The notes under the pieces: generated by a model | The model's input: the letters and a program-made list of their open reading frames with translations, nothing else | What the model was told of the DNA's origin: nothing | The model's database searches: none | Shown: in pieces, positions 48,801-59,858 of the stretch | How the letters are laid out: each line of letters starts with the position of its first letter | How positions within the stretch are numbered: the first letter of the stretch is position 1 | Assembly (NCBI GenBank): GCA_014529385.2 | Contig: CM043953.1 | Coordinates: 111,296,549 to 111,360,548 of the forward strand | Length of the DNA: 64,000 nt | Direction of reading: 5' to 3' | Source: Adiantum capillus-veneris | Taxonomy: Eukaryota; Streptophyta; Polypodiopsida; Polypodiales; Pteridaceae | Position numbers and translations under genes: made by a program

Positions 48801-51800
48801 TCTTTATTGCTCAAGGTTCCTTTTAGTTCTTAGGGAAAGAGAGAGCTTTCCGTCTTAGGGAGAGTGCTATGATCACGAACAAAGTGAGTGGATTGTGCCT
48901 ACAAGTGAATGAGACTGAGAGAAGGAGAGAGAAGAGATACGACACCCGAAAGGTTGTAAAACCCTCCTCCGAAGGCCCCACTCTCATCGGCGAGAGTGGT
49001 CTACTTTGATTGCACAAAAGTGTACAATGCGTATGCAATGGACTGATGCAATGGGACTATGCCGATGACGACGATGGTGATGACGACGACGACTCGATGG
49101 CTGAAATCTGAAGGCTTCAAATCGACGAATTCGGGGACTGATTCGGTGGCTGAAAATGACTGTTTTGGGCTGTGTTTTTAGGGCTGAAAATGGGGAACTA
49201 TCTGCAACCTTCTTGGGGGAATCTGCTATTGTGCTAACTGCTGAAAACCTGCGTTTTTATCCCTGCTGAAACTGCTGATCAAAAACGCTGATTGCTGAAA
49301 ATGAAAACGCTGAGATCTGCTCCCTTTGGCTGCGTTTTTAGACTGCTTCCATGGCTGAGAAAACGCTGGACCAGCAGGGCTGCTACTGTTGATAAAACGC
49401 CAGGCAAGCTAAGCAAAAACGCTGCAACTGCTGGTAGTCTACAAGTCCAAAAACGCTATGCTGATTTGCTTCAAAAACGCTGGCTTGTGGGGGCTGATCT
49501 GCAGGGAAATTATCGCCAGGAAGGGAAGACTTCAAGGCGATGGGTGCTACTGTGGGAAACGCCAAGGGGATGGGAGATGGCAAGGGTCTACTGCTGAGGG
49601 GGGTGGGGTACTGCTGAGAAGTTGCTTGTTGAGCGGGAAGCTCCTGGTGCCTCTTCTGCCAAAAAGTGTGAACTTTGGTTTGCTTATATATTAACTTAGC
49701 AAAATTGCCCTACCTACTTTTGTAGGAAAGTCACTTAAAAATAATAAGTGAAAATCCCAATAAATAGGAAAATAGGCTAAATGCACTGGAAAATTCCCCT
49801 AACTAATGCTAATGGATTCTGATGGGAATTCCGATGATCATGCTGTGTGCAACCGGAGGATATGCATCTATGCTAAGTGACTGGGCATGCACTGTCTACG
49901 AATAGACTCACAAAAGTGCCAGATCACTGCTAATCTAACTTGATTGGACTAACTGAACCCTGCTGTGGTGTAGCTTGTCCACGGACACATAGGGTTGGGA
50001 TGTGTCACGTGACAACAGCACTCTACAAGACGGAAAGCTCTTTCTTTCCCTAAAGAACTAAAAGGAACCTTGAGCAATAAAGATCACTAATCTTCAGAAA
50101 ATACAACATTCATTCCGCTGCACCTAACATTGGTATCAGAGCTTTGGAAGTGTTCTGCATTACTCAAGGAAAGAACCACAAGAACCACAATAATTTTTTT
50201 TGCTTGTTGCAATCACACAAAACCCAATTTACTTGGGCGTGGCGATTCCTAATCGTGTTTTGTTGAAGAGTGACAGGAATCCCAAGAAAGAAGGGCTTGT
50301 CCAGCTCCCCTTGTGTCTCTTTTCACTCATTGAGAGCGGACCGTGCACTTAGCGGCCAGCCAATTTACGTGAGGTGGGAAAAAGAAACCTTGGTGTGAGC
50401 GCAAGGCCGCCAAGGGGTGCCCCCGCAGAAAAGGGTAGAACTCGGGTGAAGAGAAGATCCTTCTCCAACGCGATTTGCAAGCAAAAGAAAACCTCAAGAT
50501 CCTCAAGAACCCAAGTTCCTCGTGAACTTCAGAACCCAAGACCCTCAAGAACCCAAGTTCCTCGTGAAATTAAGAACTCAAGACCCCCAAGAACCCAAGT
50601 CCGTCGTGGACTTAAGAACACAAGAACCCACAAGAACCCACGATTGCAGAATGGTCATCGCTCGAAGCGGAATGGATACTTCGCTTGGAGGTGATGAGCA
50701 TGAGAGAGGCGAAGAAGAATTTTCCCCACCAGGAGGTTTTTCCGACCCTCCCCCTTTTCTATCTACGACAAGGATTGCACTAACTCCTATGGAGGCTTTC
50801 GACAAGAGGATGATGGACAGGAAGTTAGAAAGCGAAGAAAGAATCGCAGCCATCGAGCGTAAGTACCAAGAAAGAATGGCAGCCATAGCGCGCGAGAACG
50901 AGCAAGCACGCTTGGAAGCCAAAGCAAGAGAAGCAGAATTTAATCGAGCGAACAAAGCAAGACAAGCAGAATTTTATCGCGAGAACAAAGCACGAATGCA
51001 AGAGATGTTGCGACTCTTTTCTCATGTGTCGACACCGATGCAAGAAATTCAGGAAAAGAAGACTCTCTCAGTCTCTTCTTCTCCAAAGCATGACACACAG
51101 AATTTGCATGATTGTGTGAAGCATGATGATTTGGATGACAATGACAAGCATGATGATTTGCATGATCAAGATGTGATTTCTCACAAGCATGATGAATTGC
51201 ATGAAGATGATGTGATTGTTCACAAGGATAGTGTGTTGGTGGATGCTTTTCCTAGCGAAGCTAACCTCGTTGTAGATTTGATCAATCACCAAGAATCGAT
51301 CTTGGCTTTCGAGTCGAGGTCCACAGATCCCCCACAAGAAGATTCGATAGATCCCGAAGAAGCGATCTTGGCTCTCGAGCCTTGGTCCAAAGAACCATCA
51401 CAGGAACTATTATGTGTTTGCATGATTGATACGCACGCATTGTTCGAGGGTTTCATTCGTGAAGATTTCCTGTATTTTAGTCAACATCGTTATGTGATCC
51501 CTTTTCCTAGGCATGACATATTGTATGTTTAGCACGTTTCTCTCATGGATAAGCACGAATGTATGCGGATTATTCATGAAAAGCTGAAAAGTTTGTATGT
51601 AAGGAAGTCGCATTCCATGTCTCTTCCTTGGCATGACACAGTTTCCGAAAGAGCACCTGATAGTATGAGCACCAAGCATGGGCATTTCCATTGTGATTTG
51701 CCACCGTTGATTGATTTCGATCAAACAGAAAAGATTCGATCTCATTGTTTGCATGTGGTTGATGAACGGGTTGTCACTTCATCTATTTGTTCATCTACAT

Positions 51801-53895
51801 TGCATACAGAGTCTTTAGAGAAAACAAGATTTTTTTCCTTCACTTTACATGCAATGGGTATGTTCATGGTTTTGTGTTGAAGATGGTTTCAGGAATTTTC
51901 AGCCATGGAGAATCTTGAAGACGAAAGAAGCACGACTCTCGATGAAGTTGAAGCAAGGAAGGAGATACAGAAGACTTTGTGTTGCTTTCGGCACGGCCCA
52001 AAGAAGCAAGCGTTGAAGACCTTTATGAAGTTCAAGTACTGCACGACCCACACAGCAGAGTGGGCCGACGAAGAGTCCCTTCCAGGATTCCGGATGCTGT
52101 TGGCGATCTCCCTCGACGCCATACAGTTCTGTATCACTACCTCACTTTGAAAAGGAGGGGATGTCACGTGACACATCCCAACCCTATGTGTCCGTGTAAA
52201 GATTGTAGATGGGAGCCGTGAAGGTATGCTTTGCAACTGTGTGTGTATAGTCTGGGATGGTTGGGAACGGGCTTGGACAGTAATTGTTTGCAGATTGTGT
52301 ATCATGGTGTGTGTTTACTAGGGGATAGGGGTGCTGTGAGATCACTGGGCTATAGAGAGGCATCGAGTTTATGTGTTGGTGGTTTTCCCACTTCCCCCTT
52401 TCCAACGTCCCCGGTTGCAAACACATGCACAGTTGCAATGCAGACATAGACTTCCTCGCGAGAAAGCATCTGCTTTCCCAAAAAGCAACCCGCTTTCTCA
52501 AAAAGCATCCGTTTTTCCTCAAAGTTTCCTCTAAACCCATCTTCATTCAAGTACTTGCTTTTTCTTGTGCACAATTCTAGCACAGTTCGGAATTTCCTCT
52601 CGACTATGGATATCCCCTTTTCGATGCACCTGTCACCCACCTTGTGACACATCAGGAATACCCATCACCTAGTCCTTTCCTACCGAACTTACAGTACAAT
52701 CTCCTTCGCGATGCTCTCTGTCACCCATCCTATGACGCATCAGAGATGTCCGTTCCCGGATGGTCGAATACTTCTTCCCGATGCTCCCTGTCACCCATCC
52801 GATCTGACGCATCAGAAGTACTCGTTCCTGGTGGCCTTACAGATATTCCCTCTCACAGAGCTCTCGTCATTACTCTGAATGACGCACTAGGAATACTCTG
52901 TACTCGGATGTCTCCAGTGAGAAAAACCCTCTTACTTAAAAATTCCAATAATTCATTTAGAATTATTTTTCCTGGTGTTCCAAGCGAGAAAACCCTCTCA
53001 CTTATAAATCTAATAATTCCTTTAGAATTATTTTTTCTATCAGATAAAGCCAATTTAGCAACAAGAAGATTACTTCATTACGAAATTTGATGGCACAAAT
53101 TTCACCATATGAAAGCAGAGAATGCTAGATGCCCTAATCAACAAGGACTTGCAGCGCCATTGAAAGAGTGCAAAGAGGGTATGCTTTGTTAGGTTGCATC
53201 TTGGTGAGTCTTATATTCTTCACGATTATGGACAAGACCAATGCTAAAAACATGATTAAGACTTAAGAAACTTGAACTGAACTCAGAAACAAGACTTAGA
53301 AGACTCTATGTCTGATTTATTGATGATTGTTTGAAACTGAGTACAATAGGCTCCTTATGTAGGGAATTGAAGAGTCACTAGTGAAAAGGCATGTCTCTTG
53401 GTGAAGAGACATGACTTTAGACGTAAAGACACATCCTTTCGGCAAAGAGCTGCAACCATTGGGCTAAGAGTCGCACCCGTAGAGTGAAGGTGTGTGGAAA
53501 AGAGTGAATCGGATGATGATCTCGTCTGCAACCACGAGCAAACCTCCTCTCAGGACCAGGCAACCAATGGATCTTGGATCTATCGCAATAGATCTCCTCG
53601 TACACAAGCTCCTAGCACGAACCGCCCACCTCCTCTCAAGACCGAGCAGCCAACGGATCTTGGATCTATCGCAATAGATCTCCTCGTACACAAGCTCCTA
53701 GCACGAACCGCCCACCGTACAAGCATCGCAATCACCTGCAAGCACAAACACCGTGTAGGATGTACATGTAGAGGAGAGGGAGCGCTAGAGAGAGAAGATG
53801 AGATCGCTGAAGAAAAACACGAGAGATCGTTGGTGGAGAGAGAAAACGCTAGAGAGTGGCCGCACACTGCAAAACGCTAGCGAGCTAAAAACGCT

Positions 53896-53957
<62 letters not shown>

Positions 53958-56900
53958 CAAATGTTGGATCTCTACATTGAACAACATGCCAAAAGTTGAG
54001 GAGGGGGGGGGAGGGGCATATATAGGCAATTTGCAGGATTGCCCTACCTGCTTGGAAAACCCCACGAACCTGGGAAAATGGCTAAAAATGCTAATAAATA
54101 AGTAAACTCATTAAAAGTGATCTGATACACGTATTTAGTAGCAGAAATGCAGAAGCCTCAAGACTTTGACCCCAAGAAACCCTACGAACGAGGATCCCGC
54201 CTCATGCCGGCCTACGGGGTGGTCAACACCGTGGAGTGCATCACCGAGAAACGTACGTCTACCTCAAATAAGCCCTCAAATACAACCGCGCACATCCACA
54301 AAACAGCCCTCACTCCCTAATCTACTCCTGGGAGATAATGGAGCCACCACCAGATAGAAATCTGAACTCTAACACCCCCTCTCGTCTCCTAAACGGGAAA
54401 CAAGCCCAAGGGAGTTAGCATGAGAGGAAAATGTGGCCTGTGGAAGAGTACGGGCATGGAACACCGGATTCCTCGCAATGGCTATACAACTCTGGTTGTC
54501 AGAAGACATCATGGTCGTCAGCTAGGGAAAGCCCATCTCCGTAAGTAGACTCTGTAACCACACTGACTCACGTGTAGCACTCCAAAGAGCCCTATACTCT
54601 ACCTCTGTGGAGAATAAGGCAATTGTCGCCTTTTTGTTACTGCTCCATGAAACTACTACTAAGCCAAAATAAAGGTGTAACCTGAAGTCAATTGTCGTCC
54701 ATCTGGATCTCCATCCCAATCTGAATCACTCCCTCCTCGTAGAATGATTTTTGAGTATGTACCTCCAGTCGCATAGTGAATGCCTAATGACTTGGTCGCC
54801 TTAAATACCGCAGAGCCCAAAGAGCCTACTCCAAATGTGACTTGGCAAGTCTCTACATGAAAGAACTGAGAAGGCCAACCGGGAAAATGACATCAAATCG
54901 GGTGTCGGGAACCCAAATAAGAGAACCGACCAGTTTCCGATACTTTGTAGCATCTGCTACATCTGAGGGGCCATACTGTGGCAACTTCTGGGATCCATAG
55001 GGGTTGAGAAAGGTTTACACTCAATCATACCAAATGTTTCCAACATGTCACAGGCTTGGGCACCCCAAGTTGAGAATCAAGCACGACGCACGAGAGAATC
55101 ACTTTAAATACTTCACAAGTTTAAAATTTGAGTCAACACGGTGTCACAAACTGCTGACATGTCAAAGCCCTGAAGAATGGAACCAACTTGCAGATCCTGG
55201 CCGAGGGGCCTAAACCCTAAGAAGAAAACTTATGGGGACCCCGCCCGATGGGGCCCTAGTGACATAAAGAAAGTAAAATAAAGCAGGACCCACACACACT
55301 CACGCAAAAACTGATGACGTGGTAGTTGTACGGACGCTTCGCGTTTTGCGCTGACTGCTGACGTGGCAGTTGTACGAAATTCGGCAAAACATGCTGGCAG
55401 CTTTTTAGCATTGCTTTTGGACAAGAAGCTTTTGAGTTTTGGAGGCTTTTCACTGTAACTGCTTTTCACGCCAAGGGCCTTTAAATATGAGGTTAGGGCT
55501 CATTCTCTGGCATGCTTCCTGAAGAAGGTGCAAAGACTAGAGTATTTTTATATTTACAATTGAGCAAAGTACAACACCCGAGGGGTCCTCTGCTCTCAGA
55601 CTCTGCATCTAGATGCTCTGAAGAGTGAGACCCCTTGGATCTATTTATTCTTACAAGGGATGCCCCAAAAGCAATCAACTCAAAAAGCATCTGGTCTAAA
55701 ATCTGTCATAAAAAGCAACGCAATTTGCGGAATTCCGTACAGCAACCAGGTCAATAGCATGCCAGCACATATTCCCAAAACCAGTATTGTCTATTGCCAC
55801 GTCAGCGTGTCAACGCATATTTCAAAAATCCGTATTGTCTGTTGTCCGTACAGTTTTTGCCACATCATCCTACTGTCTGTGCAGCGCGTCGGGTGATCAT
55901 GCCACGTCATCAATTTGTGACATAACCCCCTCTTGAAAGAATTGTAATCGCCCTCGATTATGCTTGCAAAATCAAACATAAGCCATGAACCAGTTTAGTA
56001 GACACTGACACTTAAGTACCGACGCACTAGACGACACAAATCCGGCACTTGTACAAAGACAATAGTCCCATCACATCACATCACATTCAAAACGTACTAC
56101 ATAGAGTCTAGGACCATGATTCCTGGCAATGTATTTAGCAATCGCATCTAGATCCGCACTGGACCTCAGTGATGTCGGATTAGCTAATCCCATATTGCGA
56201 TCATGTCCAGGGAATTCCTTCCGATCTAGGACCATGATTCCAAGCAACGTATTTAGTGATCGCATCTAGATCCATCCCAGATCTCACTGATGTCGAATTA
56301 ACTAATCCCATATTGCGATCATGTCCATAGATTTCTCGAGACCGAAATGCTGCAATCATCTGGTCGACCATTCCATCTGCACTCATGCACAGTCATGTGC
56401 GAGTAATCATTTCCAAGGATCCCAATCCATCAATCAGACATTGAGTCCATACTGAACATAGTGTTTCAATCATTCAGTCCTAGTTGTGTGGCCATCTCAT
56501 CCCACGCGAACTCTTGATGCACTCACGACAGTTCCACTGAATCATTCCTCATAATTCAAAATTCATGATTGTTTTCGTTATCAGGTTCACTCTGGAGCTA
56601 TCATTGCTCCGAATTTGTCATCGTTTCATTCTCGATTTTCATCTATTATGTGCACACAACTAGCAAGTTCTTCCAAAAAACGTTAATTTCATACATAGAT
56701 CAAATTCATCCTGGGGAATTTCCATGCAGTTCACAAATCACACACTTAGTTCATACTGGCCCAAGCCTATAACAATGGTATCACAGCATTGTCACAGACT
56801 TGAGCACCCAAGTCGAGAATCGGACACGACACACGAGAGAATCACATAAAATACTTTACAACTTTAGAATTTGAGTCGACACGGCCCGGCGTAGTTCTGT

Positions 56901-59796
56901 GCCCCTTTGAGAGGTATTGGCCCCAAAAACTGGCGCTCCTTTCGGTATTTATTTTTATATTAACAATTGAGCAAAGTACAACACCGGAGGGGTCCTCTAC
57001 TCTCAGACTCTATGTCCAACTGCTCTAAAGAGTGAGACCCCTTGGGTCTATTTATTCTTACAAGGGATGCCCCAAGAGCAGCAAACTCAAAAGCAGTCAA
57101 CTCAAAAAGCATCTAGTCTAAAATCTGCCATAAAAAGCAAGTAACTCAAATTGCGGAATTCCGTACAAGAGCCACATCAGCAGCCTGCTAGCGCATATTC
57201 CGGAAATCCGTATGTTTTGCTGCCACGTCAGGCTGTCAGCGTATATTTCAAAAATCTGTATTGTCTGTTGTCCGTACAGTTTCTGTCACATCATCCTACT
57301 ATCCGTACAACATGTCCTCTGGTCTTGCCAGGGTGTCGTGCTCATGCCACGTCATCGATGTGAGACCGCAACTCTTAGATATAGCGCTCCTGAGAGAGAT
57401 GTCCCCTCTCTATCTGCCATATCTCCAATCCTAGAAAGTAATGAAGCAAGCCAAGACCTGTCATCTCAAACTCCTTTGTCGAGGTCTCCATAGTACTGCG
57501 GATGTGCTCAACATGGCTACCTGTGATCACAAGATTGTCCACATAGAGGATAACAAGAGTCACCGGTCCTCCCTCACTGTAAATGTATAAATCTGGTCCG
57601 ACACAAGAACGTCCAAAGGACTGTCATAAAAAGAAAGAATCTATCTTCTGGTACCACACTCGAGAGGCTTGCTTCAAGCCATAGAGAGCCTTTAGCAACC
57701 TACAAACCATGTCTGTTAAATCTGGATCCTCGAACCCTGGAGGTTGCTCCACATACACCTCCTTCTCTAAGTCACCGTTGAGACAAGCCGAAACTACATC
57801 CATCTCAAAAACCGGCCACCCGAAAAAGGCCACAAGGGTAAAAACTGTCTGAATGGTAGTCATCCTTGGCAAAGGTCTCATCATAGTACACACCCTTTCT
57901 CTGAGAAAAGCCCTTGGCAACGAGCCGTCGTTTGTGCTTGTCCAAATAACCATCAGATTGGTACTTGGTCTTGTACACCGATTTAACACCAATCACCTTC
58001 CCCTTGGCAGGCCGCAAAACCAACTTCCCAAGTGTTGTTCTTCTTGATGAAATCAAGTTCTTTCTGCATGGCCAGCTTCCACTTCGGTTGTGAAAGCGCC
58101 TCCTCAACTGTCAAAGGATCTCTGTCCCTGATCACTATCGACATCAAAGCATACTTCAACTCTAATAAAGTCTCATCCACCTCAGCAAATCGAAGTCGGT
58201 GGAAAATCTGAAGTCGCTACGTCTCGCAAGGTCTCCAACAGCCACTTCGGTAACTTGTCTAACTTGCTCCTTAGGGGAGGAGCTACTGGTATATCTAGCT
58301 CTAACTCTACACTATGATGAGAACCGCTCTCATCTGCACCATCTGAAATGGGTGCATCCTCCTCCATAGCTTGAGGGACAAGGTTTGGAGAAGACGATTC
58401 GTTAAGAGGCAAAACATAATCTGGGTCTCCAAGTATCGGCAAATCAAGGGTCATCGTGGAATACTTGGGAGTGGAAGCCTCCTCTGAAGGTAAACACTCC
58501 TCGAAGGCAACATTATGGCTGAGTACAACATCCTTCTTCTCTCGATCATAGAGTAGATATCCCTCGAAAAGAGAACTGTAGCCGACAAAAACATTCTCCT
58601 GGACTTGGGTCAAACTTCCCCCTCTGCTCCTTCGGTACTTGGACGTATGCATCCATCCCAAATATCCGAAAATGGGAGACATGAGGCTTCTTACCAGAAT
58701 AAGCTTCGGACGGGGTCATGCTTGAAACTGAAGAGGTTGGAGATCATTTTATGGTATGAAATGCCATCGCAACTCCCTCCGCTCATAAAGACTTTGGCAA
58801 GTCTCAACGCTCAAGCATGGTCCGTGCCATTTCAACCATTGTCTTATTCCTCCGCTCCTTTCACAAGCTCTCCCTTGATGCCATTGTCCGCACAAAACTG
58901 AATAAATGCTTTGGAGATAAACTCCCTTTGTCCAACTGAATAGTCTTCAACACTTTATTACTCTCCTTCTCCACAAAAGCGTGCCAATTCTTGAAGAGGC
59001 CAAATGCCTCATACTTGTGGTGCAGAAAATATACCCAAGAAAAGCAGCTTAAATTGTCCACCAGCAACATGAAATAGAGAGCCTTGCCGAGGAAAGGAGT
59101 CTACATAGGTCCGCAAAGGTCAGTGTGAACCAACTCCAAAACTGCAATGGCTCAGCGTGTAGCAAGCCTCTGAATATTTCTCGATGTTGCTTCCCACAAA
59201 TGCAAGTAATGTATTTCCCATGCTTACTCCCAACATTTGGTAAGCCTGTAAGCATCTGCTCACAAAAGCAAGCCAAAGAGCATCATTGTTTAAATGACAG
59301 GATCTGTAATGCCAAAGATAACTTGCAGATATCTTGATTGCTGAAGAAAGAGCAAGGAGCCTGTAGAGTCCGTTCTCCATTGAGCCCCTCTTGACCTCCG
59401 TGCCGGACGCACGATCCCAAATGGATACCTCATCCTTTGGCAAAATCACCTCCATGCCAAGCTTGCACACCTCGTGCACGGACATAAGATGAAATCCCAC
59501 CTTCGGAGCCTGAGTACCTTGGAGGTATGCATAACCCCTCTCCCATCGAGAATCAACTCCATCTCACGATGTCAATTTGAAAAATTCTCAGCCAAAAGAG
59601 TGCAACACAATTGTATCTAGACTGTTTTGAACAAATGTTGACAATTACACGTCGACTACTTTGTACAAATGTTGGCGTTAAACGTGTGTTTGTTCCTTGA
59701 TTGCAAGTGCATGTTATCAAGCCATTGACAGGTTAACTATGGCACCATGCTCGTTTTATACATCCGTTTTCTTCTTAGAACATCAACATTACCAAA

Positions 59797-59858
<62 letters not shown>

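Larger units (their letters stand above)
45021..50014 (-). mobile_element. LTR retrotransposon, family A copy 4 (A4), nested in A5
   Basis: The target duplication ACAGC lies at 45016-45020 and 50015-50019, so the insertion into the A5 LTR is direct. 5' LTR 48755-50014 (1,260 bp); 3' LTR 45021-45254, shortened by a large internal loss. The primer-binding site complement CTCTGATACCA is at about 48743-48753. The purine tract is next to 45255. The interior has the most complete coding set of the family here: gag (47251-48240), linker (46978-47247), a protease-plus-His/Asp frame (45884-46906) and the conserved tail (45398-45871). No reverse transcriptase or integrase. A few breaks separate these frames. 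Confidence 0.93.
43959..52196 (+). mobile_element. LTR retrotransposon, family A copy 5 (A5), host of A4
   Basis: The 5' LTR starts at 43959 (TGCCACGTGACAC), is interrupted at 45020 by A4, and resumes at 50015/50020, ending at 50129 (CACCTAACA). The primer-binding site TTGGTATCAGAGCTTTG follows at 50130. The interior 50130-52161 has the leader minisatellite, a gag amino-terminal piece fused in one frame to the His/Asp-rich region, and the conserved tail. The purine tract AAAAGGAGGGGA adjoins the 3' LTR, of which only about 35 bases (52162-52196) remain. No capsid domain, protease, reverse transcriptase or integrase is seen, so this is a shorter relative of A2, close in layout to A1. It has an internal loss and a lost 3' end. 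Confidence 0.88.
53187..54374 (-). repeat. 3' LTR of Copia element D
   Basis: 1,188 bp; on the minus strand it starts TGTTAGAGTTCAG and ends GCAACCTAACA. The purine tract GAGACGAGAGGGGG adjoins it at 54375. Possible TATA box CCTATATATGCC (complement at about 54016-54027). It contains an 86-bp tandem duplication and a (GA)n run. Confidence 0.8.
54375..59560 (-). mobile_element. Copia LTR retrotransposon D, 5'-truncated, with B3 nested inside
   Basis: The minus-strand order is Copia-typical: GAG-pre-integrase (59120-59500), integrase (about 58182-59110), reverse transcriptase (57369-58180) and RNase H (about 54455-55040), then the 3' LTR. The gag, primer-binding site and 5' LTR were not found. 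The reading frame is broken in many places, so this is an old copy. Element B3 interrupts it between reverse transcriptase and RNase H. This is the only LTR element in the window with recognisable reverse transcriptase. Confidence 0.88.

Noticed and set aside
53543-53714. CRISPR-like direct repeats
   Set aside because: Only two adjoining 86-bp units without spacers, inside a plant LTR.
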